A stretch of DNA of 64,000 bases from Nothophaeocryptopus gaeumannii (Eukaryota > Ascomycota > Dothideomycetes > Mycosphaerellales > Mycosphaerellaceae): the NCBI GenBank assembly GCA_031771865.1, contig JASISA010000037.1:62001-126000 (forward strand), read 5' to 3'. Position numbers and translations under genes: made by a program. Under the pieces are notes generated by a model, which was not told the DNA's origin, did not search any database, and saw only the letters and a program-made list of their open reading frames with translations. Positions 43,256-54,273 of the stretch are shown piece by piece (positions within the stretch are counted from its first letter, which is position 1; every line of letters begins with the position of its first letter).

Positions 43256-45712
43256 TCAGATGCTCCAATCCGACGCAGAAGGAGGATCTCGAAACTCCGT
43301 CAACCATCTCTTCCTCTCTGCCTGGTAATCCGCCGGAAACGGATTAATGAGCCACCACCTCGGATTGATCAGTTCGCCTTCAAAACACACAGATGCTTCG
43401 GAGAGGTGTCGAGCATCGTATATAGAAGCATCATTGGTAGTGACCCGAAGCATTCTCCCCACGAAAACGCGCAAGAACTCTCTGGTGGGATTATTGTGAT
43501 CGGAACAGCGATATGCATCTTCGTCCATATAGTGCACAAGCAATGCAGGAGATTGACGCATTGTGTGAGGGGTGAAACTGCTGAGGATGATGGCTGAACG
43601 TAGCCCTGGGATTCGGAGCGCCCAGGGACGAAGGCGCCCGCTCATGTTGCCGGGTCTGTGATCGTAACCGGCATCGTGAATTTCGAATTGGGACGAGGGT
43701 GTCGTGACCAGGAAGAAATCTTGGACGTCTTGTGTTGTCGGAGCGAGCAGTATGCCTGCAAAGAACGTTGCTAGGCCGTGCTGTGGTGAGGGATGAATGT
43801 ACGACAATGGGCGCTGGGATAGATCATGCGGTCGATCGAAGTCTAGCGCAATATTGTTCTCAAGGATCAGATCGCCTACGCCGTAAGGAGCGAGCAGGGA
43901 CTGAGGCACCCAGCCCCAGTCGGCAGTGGAGCTCTCAATATGCAGACGTGGTCCCCATGCGAATACGATCGACGGTGGAATCACAGGCATCAGTTGCACC
44001 AAATGAATCATCTTGAGCGCAGGAGTCCGCTTCTTCAGTATAGAGCTTGTATTCAAGTCAAGAAAGCTGGCCAGAACAACTGTCTCGTCGTCCGGTCTTG
44101 ACGTCGTGCGGTCTGAAATGGCTCCGAGTAGCCTTTGTTGCGCTTGATCGGGTCGGAGTTCAAATGCCATGGCGGGCAACAGAATGCTGCGGTGCAGTCT
44201 AGAGATGAGAGAATCGTACAGCGTTATCGAAAGGCGGTTGTCATGATCTGAAGGCATCTTCTTCACATGTCTGCGACGGATATCCAGAATGTTGAACACG
44301 CAGTCTTTACCAACAAGAAACGTATCGAAGGACAGCGCACCTTCTTGGAAGGTCCACAATCTGCTCGACCATCCCGAGAGCAACATTCGTGTGAGGAGCT
44401 CGGTGGTTGGTGTGGATGGTCCGAGAGATTGCAGATCAGGATCGAGCACGATGACCCCGCAAGCATCAGAGTAGATTTTCCTCATTCTTGCAATAGAGAA
44501 ATCGCGAAGCGCCTGATGTTCAGGGCTGACAGGGATGCAGAGTCCGTCGAACCATAGAGCGATATTGTCCATGTCCGGGAAGTCAGTCTGTCCGGATTCA
44601 GTCTCGGGCTTGTACTCGAGTATCAAGTCTACAATTCTGCGCAGATAATCCAGCTGGCATGCTGGCAGCTCGTTCGCAAGCGGGCTTGCTAGTCCGTCTA
44701 CCCAAACATGTGACACAGCGAGATGGCTATTCTGCGTTGTCATCGGCTTGACGGTCAGTTGTATGGTTTCGAGGCTGGCGGATGAGCGATCGATTGTGAA
44801 GACTGGAATGTCTCCGCTTTTGAGAATCCTGACCACCTCACAAATGTCGATGCCGACTTGTTCGCAAGCGCAAGCTGAAACGCGATGCTTCGCTTTGCCG
44901 TCGGCTGGGAGCTGGTTCGAAGTGCACCTGAGAGGTGTGCATTCATCATGCTGTTGCTTGGTTCGTTCGGTTCCGAGCGCAAAGGCATAGGCTTGATGAT
45001 TGTGGTCGAAGTGCAGCTTGATTCTCCGAATTGTATGAGGGCACCACTTAGCCAGCAAGTACTCTCGCTCGAGCCAACTAGGCATGATGCCGACGTTTGC
45101 AGCTCTCTCATTGATACCGTGCCACACTCCAGGACGGTGGATTTTTCTGTTCGCAGAACACAAGGCGTCTTGCAGAATCGTGACAGCGAAAACTTGTTCT
45201 TGAAGTCTTGCATACTGCACATTTCCGAGGTCAACCATGTGTTTAGCATACCAATCCAGTACGTCGGCACATCGAGAAGCTTCGTTTATGCAGCTGAGAG
45301 CAGATGTGAAGGCCTCTTCCCGAGTAGCATCGTGACTAGAACTATCGGATCTTGTCTTGTCAACTTTCCATTGCTGCAAGTAATCTTCAAGATTGCGAGT
45401 CGTCAGTACTTTGTCGTCGTTCTGGCTGACACGGACAAAATCAGCGATCCTGATGTCGCGTCCGAGACAACTTTGGAGCAGACCAAAGAACAGCCAGGTC
45501 TGAATGAAAGCTAGAGTCTCGTCCAGAGCCCTTCCGTTAGTGAGATTGAAGTCTTGCAGATACGCTTTCCTCTTGTGTCTGCGACGCCAAGTGGACACAT
45601 CCCAATCTTTTCGTTGAGGATACAAAAAGAAGTCACCGCCGTCGTACTTCTCAGTGGAGAGAAATGGAATTTCTATGATGGTGCTTCCTGCGGGTAATGG
45701 TAGATGGTCCAT
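43256..45712 (-). CDS. HET-like (heterokaryon incompatibility) domain protein
   Basis: Single exon, 818 residues from the ATG at 45712; the longer open frame begins with a GTG. A cysteine/histidine-rich part (HDECTPLRC and later SACACEQVG, about 275-305) precedes the HET-like core. That core has HLAVSHVWVDGLASP (about 356-370), IALWFDGLCIPVSPEHQALR, ARMRKIYSDACGVIVLD and SSRLWTFQEGALS. These are the usual order of HET: S-H-V/T-W, an ID.LCI.Q-like block, M..IY..A, and W..R.WT.QE. The classic LPYxALSYxWG and DALCI motifs are diverged, so this is a non-canonical member. Some HET proteins trigger cell death on non-self recognition; no partner NLR or HeLo gene is adjacent, so the role here is open. 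It is convergent with the chitin synthase gene. Confidence 0.78.
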   Translation of the reverse strand: MDHLPLPAGSTIIEIPFLSTEKYDGGDFFLYPQRKDWDVSTWRRRHKRKAYLQDFNLTNGRALDETLAFIQTWLFFGLLQSCLGRDIRIADFVRVSQNDDKVLTTRNLEDYLQQWKVDKTRSDSSSHDATREEAFTSALSCINEASRCADVLDWYAKHMVDLGNVQYARLQEQVFAVTILQDALCSANRKIHRPGVWHGINERAANVGIMPSWLEREYLLAKWCPHTIRRIKLHFDHNHQAYAFALGTERTKQQHDECTPLRCTSNQLPADGKAKHRVSACACEQVGIDICEVVRILKSGDIPVFTIDRSSASLETIQLTVKPMTTQNSHLAVSHVWVDGLASPLANELPACQLDYLRRIVDLILEYKPETESGQTDFPDMDNIALWFDGLCIPVSPEHQALRDFSIARMRKIYSDACGVIVLDPDLQSLGPSTPTTELLTRMLLSGWSSRLWTFQEGALSFDTFLVGKDCVFNILDIRRRHVKKMPSDHDNRLSITLYDSLISRLHRSILLPAMAFELRPDQAQQRLLGAISDRTTSRPDDETVVLASFLDLNTSSILKKRTPALKMIHLVQLMPVIPPSIVFAWGPRLHIESSTADWGWVPQSLLAPYGVGDLILENNIALDFDRPHDLSQRPLSYIHPSPQHGLATFFAGILLAPTTQDVQDFFLVTTPSSQFEIHDAGYDHRPGNMSGRLRPWALRIPGLRSAIILSSFTPHTMRQSPALLVHYMDEDAYRCSDHNNPTREFLRVFVGRMLRVTTNDASIYDARHLSEASVCFEGELINPRWWLINPFPADYQAERKRWLTEFRDPPSASDWSI

Positions 45713-46253
45713 GATCCGTATTGCGACTCCCTCTGTTCTCGAAGACGCGATGAGCTTGAAACGTGGAGGAATCACGAGAGGTATTAGCAGAGCTGCATTG
45801 TGCACAACATGAGGCCGCCCATTGCCACGTCATCTCCCGACTTGAAGAGGTCAAGGCGGGCATATCGCAAGTATCGCCTAACAATGGCCTACGATGGTTC
45901 AGAGTAAGTTCTACGGCTGTTGGCTGCTGTTGTTGTTTTGGTCTGGCTTTTCGTGGAAAGGGCCAAGGAGGTCTGTCGTCTGAGGCAGAAGTAGGGTTTG
46001 GTGCCTTACGGAATATCCCGTGGCTGGTCAGCTCTTGTCGCGACACACGTCGAACTCCACGTCCATCCATTGAAACTATCACAGACCACCCAAACACGAC
46101 CTCATTCCGCTTTCACCACGCCAGACATTCCGACATTCGACTCAGGACCGTTACGCGACCGACCGCTCATCGTTTTGAAGCGCGCATCCACGCGCGGTGT
46201 TGTGGAAGGACGACAGCTGCATCGCGACGGAGAAACTGTAAGTCGCATCCAAG
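45713..46253. other. intergenic, divergent promoter of the HET-like and SWI3 genes
   Basis: 541 bp between divergent starts. No gene supported. Confidence 0.5.
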
Positions 46254-48441
46254 ATGGACTCCGAATTTGCGGACGAGAGCTTGAACGCGCCCGGGGAGGC
46301 ATCAGATCAGATGATCCAGGCGGAGAATGAGGCGGTGGAGGCAAAAGAGGAGTCGCATAATTTAGAGCAGCAAGAGGATCAGGACACATCAATGGTTGAA
46401 GACACAGACGACGCGAAACCAGCGCAGGATGAGGTCGAGACAGACGCTACGAAGGCTACATCGGGTGACGCGGCACCGGTATCAGACAACCCGCTTGATG
46501 CGCCCGAAGCGCCTGCGCCGGAGAATGCAGAAGAGGGCGAAGGGGAGGATGAGGAGATGGCCGACACGAAGGACGGGACACCTGCTGAAGCTTCTGCTCC
46601 GGCACAAACACAAGCTCAAGCTGCGGCGCAGACCAAGACCGCCGCAGAGCAATCGGCGCGCTCACACCTTATCGACCAAAACCATGCCATCATTCTGCCC
46701 TCGTACAGCGCCTGGTTCGACATGCACGAGATCCATAATCTGGAGCGAAAAGCTCTGCCTGAATTTTTCAACAACCGTAATCGCAGCAAAACTCCCGCCG
46801 TGTACAAGGACTACCGCGACTTCATGGTCAATACCTATCGTCTTAATCCTTCAGAATACCTGACAGTGACCGCGTGTCGAAGAAATCTGGCTGGAGATGT
46901 TTGCGCCATTATGCGAGTGCACGCGTTCCTCGAGCAGTGGGGTCTTATCAACTACCAGGTATACCATGGATTGTTCTGTTTTGGGGCAATGTGACTGACC
47001 GAATGCGCAGATCGACCCTGACACGCGACCCTCAAATATTGGACCCCCCTTTACGGGCCACTTCAGAATAACGGCCGACACGCCTCGTGGACTGCAACCG
47101 CATCAACCAGCGCCTCACTCAGTCACAGCTGGTAAGCCGCATGCCGCCACCGAGAAGCTTGCGAATGCTGGCAAAACAGACCTCGGCCTCGAAGTTCGAC
47201 GAAACATCTACGACGACAAGGGGAAAGATGTCACTCCGGCCAAGAGCGACGGCGTAGAGGCCAACGGTGAGGGCGGCAAGAGCTTGGAAGAGTCTTTGAA
47301 GCAGGATGGCAAGCAGTACTTCTGCTACTCATGCGGCAAGGACTGCACGCGCGTTCGATATCACAACTCCAAGAACCCTCCCGCGACTGCCACAACCCCA
47401 AAGCCGAATAAAGACCAGCGATATGACTTGTGCAGTTTGTGTTTCCAGGAAGGACGTTTTCCCAGCTCGACTACCGCTGCCGATTACACAAAGCTGGAGA
47501 ACGATCGATACAAGAGCGTTGGAGACAAGGAATCTCCCTGGGCAGATGCAGAGCTTCTATTACTTCTGGAGGGTCTCGAGATGTTTGACGACAACTGGGA
47601 GTCAGTCGCTGATCACGTCGGTACTCGGACAAGAGAAGAATGCGTGCTCAAGTTCCTCCAACTGGAGATCGAGGACAAGTACCTTGAGGAGACTTCTGCT
47701 GCGAATGGCACTGCCGGTGGTGTAGGTGCATCAGATCTGGCATACTTGTCAGGCGGCCGCTTGCCTTTCAGCCAATTCGACAACCCGGTCATGTCTGTCA
47801 TGGGGTTCCTGGCCGGCCTAGCTGATCCCGCAACTACAGCAAAGGCCGCGGGTAAGAGCGTGGAGGAGATGAAGAAGTCGTTGAAGTCGAAGATCGAGCA
47901 AGAAGCGCCTTCAGGAGCGGGCGCCGAGGAGAAAGAGAAGGAGGGAACGACACAGCCGGAAGATGTCAAGGGCGAAGACAGCATGGATGTGGACGACACC
48001 ACATCACTCGCCACCCGCGAACCACCTACTTCCCACGATCTCCCAACAACAGCGCTCAGTTTAACCGCCGCACGCTCAGCAGCCCTCGCCTCCCACACCG
48101 AACGCCAACTCACCAACCAAGTTTCTGCAGCCGTCAACCTCCAACTCCAAAAGCTCGAACTCAAACTCCAGCAGTTCTCCGAGATGGAATCTCTTCTCCA
48201 AGCCGAGCGGAGAGAAGTCGAGCGCATGCGTCAACGCCTCTTCCTCGACCGCTTGCAATTCAGGAAACGTGTTCGTGAGACTGAAGCTAAGCTTGCGGGT
48301 ATGAAGATTCAGCCGCCGGTGGGTGAGAAGTTGGGGATGGATCAGCCGGGGAGTGAGGCTGAGGGTGGTGGCTCTGGTGAAGGGAGTCAGGCGGAGGCTT
48401 TTCAGGAGGGGATGGAGGGGTTTATGAAGCATGAGATCTAA
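46254..48441 (+). CDS. SWI3/RSC8-type chromatin-remodelling subunit (SWIRM, ZZ, SANT)
   Basis: Two exons, 46254-46958 and 47011-48441, around a 52-bp phase-0 intron (GTATAC donor, GCGCAG acceptor); 711 residues. An acidic low-complexity N-terminus leads to the SWIRM domain, from IILPSYSAWFDM to HAFLEQWGLINYQ-IDPDTRP across the splice junction (about 143-245). A ZZ-type zinc finger (YFCYSCGKDC and YDLCSLCF, about 340-385) and a SANT domain (PWADAELLLLLEGLEMFDDNWESV) follow. A C-terminal helix with leucine-zipper character (LQLQKLELKLQQFSEMESLLQAERRE, split here by position about 610-640) completes it. The protein is a dimeric scaffold of SWI/SNF or RSC in the nucleus. Fungi often have one such gene serving both complexes; I cannot say which applies here. 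Confidence 0.95.
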
Positions 48442-49125
48442 AGGTCTGGTGTGATGGGCGGTGTTTGGGAGTTTTGGAGGTTCTCACGTTGAGAATGCCC
48501 GCCTGAAGGCATACAGCGGACTGAATGTACGATGGCCGGAAAGAATTGACCATACCTAGACGTGGCTTCCGGCTCGAGATGCGCGTCCCCTTGGCGCGCA
48601 ATTTGTAGAACAGATACGAATTTGAACTGTTTCAGCATTCACTCATCGGTCGGCTGCCTCGTATTTCCATATCTGCGTTCTGACATGTACTATGCGTTTA
48701 ACAAACACTCGAATCGTTCAATCTTGGAGGCTGGTGGGAATTGTCGTGTAGTATCTCTGTACGTATTGCGTTCAGTCTCCTCAGACTTCGACATCTTCGA
48801 AATATTCCCAATTCCAGCATTTTGCTCTGAATGCCTCCCACGTCGTCGTGCCGTCCTAACATCTCACAAACAATATCTTCAAAGGAGGTACAATCATTCT
48901 GTCTATCCAGGTTCTGATTGATTTGTCATTGTTGTCGTTGTCTGCTAAGTTCAAGTTGTGAGATTGTCTAACCCTAAGCTAAGTATCTACTACCCTTGGT
49001 GTACTCGTACTCCTGCGGACAATATTTGAAACATTATACAAGGCATTTTTGGATAATGCTGGAGTCGTGGTCGTTCGAATATGTACTCGGACTACTGCTA
49101 TACAAAACGCGTCACAACCTCTCCT
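48442..49125. other. intergenic, convergent 3' region
   Basis: 684 bp. Short rightward frame at 48562-48921 has no domain. No gene supported. Confidence 0.5.
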
Positions 49126-51018
49126 CTACGCTACCACCCCAGCTTTAGCAACCCTTCCATCACCACCACTCCTGCTTTCCTTTCTTTGCTCATCCTGGAA
49201 TTTATCCCAGGACCCCTCCACATTCCGTCTAGCCCATCTCCCCTTCCCCTCCCACCCCTCCACACTCTCCCTCCTCTCCTCCGCAACCTGAAGTACATCC
49301 CAACACCTCGCATCACCCACCGAAGCCAACTGTCTCGCCAATAATTCTAGCGTCCCGAAACGGGGCATCCAGTTGAGGGGTAGCATGTCGCTGAAATGGC
49401 GGAAGGCCCAGTCGAGGTACTGTAGACCTTTCAACCTCGCGGTGGACTCGGAGGGATGGGCGAGCGCGTGTTTCGACGCTTCGAGGAAGACGAGTATAAG
49501 ACGGTCGTAGGTTATCGCTGTCGGCACAACGCGTAAGGCAAGGAGTTCGGAGACGAGGAAGGAGGCTTGTGTGGCATCCGGAGGATTCGCGGTTCGACAT
49601 CCTTTGAACAGGAGGTTGAAAGTTTCGATATTTGCGTAGGACTTCTGCGCGCCTTGGCCCATTGGTGCGAAGGTATGGATGATCTTGTAAATCTTGATCG
49701 CTTCCGGAAGGTTCTTTTGGTGAATGTGGCATTCGATAAGAAGGTTGAGGATTGCGATTGGGATTTTGCGGTTGTGGTTGTGAAGGTGGCGGAGGGGGGG
49801 GAGGGCGGAATGGACGAGGTCTGGTTTGTCGCGGAGATAGACGTAGAGGGATCTTGTCTGCGCGATCGTGGGTTCGAGTTTCTCCATGGGCATGATTGTA
49901 AGGATGCTCATTGCGCGATTGACGTCTGGCGGATCTGCGGCGAGGTAGGCGGAGATGAGAATCTCGTAGTGAATGGGTTGGAAGGCTGTCCCGCGCTTGC
50001 TGAGATGCGTAAAGACCTCCGTCGCCATCGCAGCGTCTCCAGCTTGTGCAGCCGTAGCAAGCACATTAAAGCACGTCCCCGTGGAAGGGTTAAGATAACC
50101 CAGCTTAACTTGCGTCGTCCAAACCAGCGTCGTCGCATCATGATGTCTCGCCTCACTGCCCTTATCCAGCAAATATGCCCACACGCTCCTCCTCAGATTA
50201 ATCTCCCCAGAATCATGCCTCATCCTCATAATCCTAAACGCCTCCTCCAACTCCCCAGCATCGCAAAGCATATAGATCGTCATATCATACAGCCACCCTT
50301 CCACCCTCATCCGTTCGTGCCGCATCTTATCCAATCTATCGAGCGCCTGCTCGAATAACCCTTCTCTTAACAACCCAGCAACCACATCATGTGCCCCATC
50401 TTCAGACAATGTATACCACCTGCTCTTCATATACTCCAAAATATCCGTCCTTAACAGATGATCCACATGTATGCCCAATACTTTCAACACAGCATGACAC
50501 GTGCCAACATCGGGATTCAGACCCTCAGCCCTCATTTCTTCGAGTAGTTCAGCAACCCTCCACGCGGCGCCATTCTCGTGATGGATGTTGCTGTATATGA
50601 GAGGGTTGTAAATTTGATATGATGGCCTTTCTTTGCGTTCCTTTACGAGGAATTCGGCGATTCGGCGACATTCCTGTGTTTTGCCTTGGTCGGCTGTGGA
50701 GCGCAGGCGGCCGTAGAGGAGGCGGGTGTCTTCTTGTTCCCAGGTTGGAGTGGGTCTGTGTTTAATGGGTGTGATCGGCTGGTAACTCGAAGAAGACGAG
50801 AGCTTCGTAGAGGTAGTATGATATGTCCTGGCATGTGTTGGTCTGGCCTCAAGGCGCGTTTGGGTATTTGGGCGCGTGGTCTTGGTGGTTTTCAGACATT
50901 GCTGGACTGGTGCGCGTGTACGATTGAGGGCCCGTGGAGCGTGCGTGAGGCTCGCTGATGCCCATGAAGGACATAGGCATTGCCATAGCGGGTCAATGGC
51001 AAGCTTGGCGTTGTTCAT
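49126..51018 (-). CDS. pentatricopeptide-repeat (PPR) protein, probably mitochondrial
   Basis: Single exon, 630 residues from the ATG at 51018; the frame is open 14 codons upstream but starts with TTG. The N-terminus is basic and rich in Arg, Thr and Ser, typical of mitochondrial import. PPR-type helical hairpins run from about residue 120 to 560, for example AAWRVAELLEEMRAEGLNPD, GLFEQALDRLDKMRHERMRV, GELEEAFRIMRMRHDSGEI and DAAMATEVFTHLSKRGTAFQ. Fungal PPR proteins bind organelle transcripts and act in their stability, processing or translation; the target is unknown. The GH92 gene lies directly upstream on the same strand. Confidence 0.82.
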   Translation of the reverse strand: MNNAKLAIDPLWQCLCPSWASASLTHAPRALNRTRAPVQQCLKTTKTTRPNTQTRLEARPTHARTYHTTSTKLSSSSSYQPITPIKHRPTPTWEQEDTRLLYGRLRSTADQGKTQECRRIAEFLVKERKERPSYQIYNPLIYSNIHHENGAAWRVAELLEEMRAEGLNPDVGTCHAVLKVLGIHVDHLLRTDILEYMKSRWYTLSEDGAHDVVAGLLREGLFEQALDRLDKMRHERMRVEGWLYDMTIYMLCDAGELEEAFRIMRMRHDSGEINLRRSVWAYLLDKGSEARHHDATTLVWTTQVKLGYLNPSTGTCFNVLATAAQAGDAAMATEVFTHLSKRGTAFQPIHYEILISAYLAADPPDVNRAMSILTIMPMEKLEPTIAQTRSLYVYLRDKPDLVHSALPPLRHLHNHNRKIPIAILNLLIECHIHQKNLPEAIKIYKIIHTFAPMGQGAQKSYANIETFNLLFKGCRTANPPDATQASFLVSELLALRVVPTAITYDRLILVFLEASKHALAHPSESTARLKGLQYLDWAFRHFSDMLPLNWMPRFGTLELLARQLASVGDARCWDVLQVAEERRESVEGWEGKGRWARRNVEGSWDKFQDEQRKESRSGGDGRVAKAGVVA

Positions 51019-51250
51019 AGCATCTTCAATGGGACATGGACCTTCTTGCTGCTGGCTCAAGATTCACTTGTGAAGTTGATTAGCGCGCTTTTCCGGCTGC
51101 CGAAAGCTTACCATCGCGGTAGATCTTTTAGCCGATCTGTTCAGCAAGAGACTCGTGAGAGCGAGAGCGACAATAGGGAAGCAGTGTAGTAAGCGAAGAT
51201 GAGTGAACTTTCAGAACGCTACAAATACTAGAACGAATGGACATGTTCCG

Positions 51251-53809
51251 TCATCCAAAATATAAGCCTGTCGATAAGCTAGGGGGACAATCCTCTGGTC
51301 TCGTTCCCCAGCTGCTCTCCCTCTCACCAAGGACCAAATCTAACGTCCCGCCTTCTAAAAAGAAATTGTGATCCAACCAGTTCTTCGCATACGTCGTCCC
51401 ATTAAGCTTTGCGGATTGGATGTATATCTTCTTGTAGCTCGGGTCGAAGTTGACGTTACGGATCGTGGCTGTCTTGCCGGTCTGGGGATTCTTAATGCTT
51501 ACGCTAGGGAAGTAGGGTGGAATGATGAAGTAGACGCTCTGTCCGGCTGATGGGAAGATGCCGATCATGCTGAAACTCACGAATGTGCCCATGGCGCCAC
51601 TGTCGTCGTTCCCAGGTATGCCTGGAATCGTGTCGTTGAACATGCTGGGGATGTAATGATGTGTTTTGTTGGCAGAGAGTCCGGGCCGACCAGCGTAATG
51701 ATAGAGAAATGCAGTCAAAAAGGCTTGCTCGTCGCCCATGTAGAGCACACCGCTATCGTGCAGCATGTTGAGGCGGTCAAGATACGCTTCTCGCCCACCC
51801 ATCAAATCGATCAGGCCCTGCATGTCTCCCGGCACGTAGAAGAGGTAGAGCCATGGCGAGCCCTCGTAAGTCTCGTGGCCTTGCGGATCAAAGTAGCACT
51901 CACCGAAGTTGTTCAGAGCTGAGCACAGTGTTGCGTTTTGAAAGCCGAAAGAGCCATTGCTCCATCGCGGTTGCGGGAATCCGGCAAAACCCATCGATTC
52001 GACATCCGGATTGTAGACATTCTTCCAGTTTCCGGCTCGTTCAGCATACTTCATATAGTTGGCTTTACGGTTTGTCCCATTGGCCATCTCCGCAATGCAG
52101 AAGTCGTTGTACGCATACTCAACTGTTCGTGAGATCGACCTCGTTTTGTAGCCACCAGTGTCAGTGTCTTTGAAGGGGATGTATCCCAGCTCTTTCCAGC
52201 TGTGCAGTCCGCCGCGCCCTTCAACGTTCCAATTCTTCGGTTGCTCTTCGGCGTCCTTGATGAGTGCAGCGTATGCGTCATCCCAATTGACACCTTCGAG
52301 CTTCTTCATGTATGAGTCAACGAGAATGACATCTGCGTTGGACCCTCCCTGTGTATATCCCTTGCAGAACGACATTCGACAATCCGGCAGCCAGCCAGCA
52401 TGCTTGTAGATGTCGATTAAAGACCTAATCATACGAGATTGCGAGATCGTGTCTACAAGCATATAGAAAGGATGCACCCCTCTGAAGGTATCCCAAATAC
52501 AGTACCATGAGTCGTAGTATGGTTCAGAAGAGTTCCATAGCTGGTTCTCGCCGGTATAGTCCTGCGGGCTGAGGAATGCACGATACACACCACTCCAGTA
52601 ATTCCTCAGATGGCTCTTGTCAACGCCCGTTGAGTCGATGGTGATCGGGCTCAGCTTCTTTCGCCAAGCGTTCTGCGCTTGACTCAAGAGACGCTCGAAA
52701 TCCCAGTCCAAAACCTCTTTTTCGGCATTCTGACAAGCACGTTCGATACTGAGCCAAGAAAGACCAACCCGGACCAAGATCTGGTCGCTGTCACTGACAT
52801 CCCGGAAGCGAACGTATACCCCTGTTCTAGGTGCATAGAACGAGTTCTCGGATTCCATGATGGCAAGTCCGGGATGAATACCGTCGTCAAATCCACCACC
52901 TTCCTCTTTACTTTTCATCAGAATTCCATGACCTCCAAAGTCTTGCATTTGAGCTCCTTTGAAGTCGACGCACTGGTAGCTTTTGTATTGACCAAGCCCG
53001 AATGATGGACTGAATGTTCCTTCAGCAGTGATGCGTCCTGTCTGCTGGTCGACCATCATCTTGCGAGGCTGATTAGATCCTGGCAAGTCTGATCCGTCGA
53101 GCAGGAGGACCGGGTTCGCAACTCTGGTTGCATTCGTGAACGAGAATCGGAACAACGACGCCCTCTCGCCGGCAGTCATCTCAGCACGAACTCCAGATAT
53201 GAGGGAAATGTCGAAGTAGCCCGGTGAAGCCCGAATGGAAGATGGATCATACGGAGTTGGCCGGTAGGACCTGGTCATCTGGCAGGCTGTGACGTTTGAG
53301 CACTCTGGTTGCAGGAAGATTGGAAAGTTGCCCATCGATGGACTACCTCCGGTCCCAGAATCGTGTAGAGATGAGAAGCCAGTGATGGGACTCCGATCAG
53401 AAGCAAAGCCACCCGTCTTCTCTCCTGCAACATCTGCTACCGGCTTGGCCATGCCGAATGGTAACGTAGCGCCAGCGAATACATAGCCTCCAGGTCCTGT
53501 TCCGATCAATGGATCGATGTATTGCAGGAGATCTTCCGGTTCGGCGTGACCAAAGAAATTCAACAGCATGGACACTACCACAATAAGGAGCAGCATCGTA
53601 GAAATGCAGAAGACCCAAAACCAGCAATCAGTAAGCGCAACTGACCAGCCAGGCCACCGTCTCTCTGCACGACGAAGTCTTTCGTTCACGGAATGAGTCG
53701 CCCCCAAGCACCTCCGCTTCCCACTGCTGACCTTCTCGTCGCTCCTCGGGACTTTCGCCCCCTCTCCCTCCCCATTCTCTAGCAGGTTGTAGGACTGACA
53801 GCCTGCCAT
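51251..53809 (-). CDS. GH92 alpha-1,2-mannosidase-like protein with N-terminal membrane anchor
   Basis: Single exon, 852 residues. A cytoplasmic N-terminus of about 60 residues is followed by a strong transmembrane segment (FWVFCISTMLLLIVVVSMLL, about 64-83), predicting a type II membrane protein in the secretory pathway or at the cell surface. The GH92 sequence starts at YIDPLIGTGPGGYVFAGATLPFGM. It includes FSSLHDSGTGGSP, the CIWDTFRGVHPFYML block, the GFxGFPQPRW region, ETYEGSPWLYLFYVPGD and GNDDSGAMGTFVSFSMIGIF, whose acidic residues are the family's calcium-dependent catalytic set. Members remove alpha-mannose from N-glycans or yeast mannan by inversion. All main blocks are present, so it should be active. 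Confidence 0.94.
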   Translation of the reverse strand: MAGCQSYNLLENGEGEGAKVPRSDEKVSSGKRRCLGATHSVNERLRRAERRWPGWSVALTDCWFWVFCISTMLLLIVVVSMLLNFFGHAEPEDLLQYIDPLIGTGPGGYVFAGATLPFGMAKPVADVAGEKTGGFASDRSPITGFSSLHDSGTGGSPSMGNFPIFLQPECSNVTACQMTRSYRPTPYDPSSIRASPGYFDISLISGVRAEMTAGERASLFRFSFTNATRVANPVLLLDGSDLPGSNQPRKMMVDQQTGRITAEGTFSPSFGLGQYKSYQCVDFKGAQMQDFGGHGILMKSKEEGGGFDDGIHPGLAIMESENSFYAPRTGVYVRFRDVSDSDQILVRVGLSWLSIERACQNAEKEVLDWDFERLLSQAQNAWRKKLSPITIDSTGVDKSHLRNYWSGVYRAFLSPQDYTGENQLWNSSEPYYDSWYCIWDTFRGVHPFYMLVDTISQSRMIRSLIDIYKHAGWLPDCRMSFCKGYTQGGSNADVILVDSYMKKLEGVNWDDAYAALIKDAEEQPKNWNVEGRGGLHSWKELGYIPFKDTDTGGYKTRSISRTVEYAYNDFCIAEMANGTNRKANYMKYAERAGNWKNVYNPDVESMGFAGFPQPRWSNGSFGFQNATLCSALNNFGECYFDPQGHETYEGSPWLYLFYVPGDMQGLIDLMGGREAYLDRLNMLHDSGVLYMGDEQAFLTAFLYHYAGRPGLSANKTHHYIPSMFNDTIPGIPGNDDSGAMGTFVSFSMIGIFPSAGQSVYFIIPPYFPSVSIKNPQTGKTATIRNVNFDPSYKKIYIQSAKLNGTTYAKNWLDHNFFLEGGTLDLVLGERESSWGTRPEDCPPSLSTGLYFG

Positions 53810-54273
53810 GATTCAAGGACTTGAATGTAAGGACGAATGCATTGTTGTACTTTACGCCCTCATGCGTGAGTGTCATTGTACTAACGTTATAAGACCTCAT
53901 GGTGGTCTGAACATTTGATGGCTTCAACGTGGCATCCATACTCATCATCTTTGAGCGTGTCGCGTGCGATGGATCCGCCCCACGTTCTCCTTGCAAGCGC
54001 ATGAACATCCCTGCGAAAATCAAAATCTTGGCTGCATCCGTTGGCCCATGGACAGAAATAGAGAAGATGCTTGGCGCGAATGACCGACCTCACTCACGCC
54101 TTCGTCTGCATTTGAGGCATTCAATCACATCAGCAAACACTTGGCATCCATCCTTCGGCGCTGGGCCTTAAGATCATGCTGAGCCATACCGAGCTGGACT
54201 CTTTCGACAATGAGGGCTTACCTTGGGGCCTTCAGTCAAGATCAATCATTCCCGGTAGCGCCATGGCCTGACT
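53810..54273. other. intergenic: promoter of GH92
   Basis: 464 bp. No gene or repeat supported. Confidence 0.45.
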
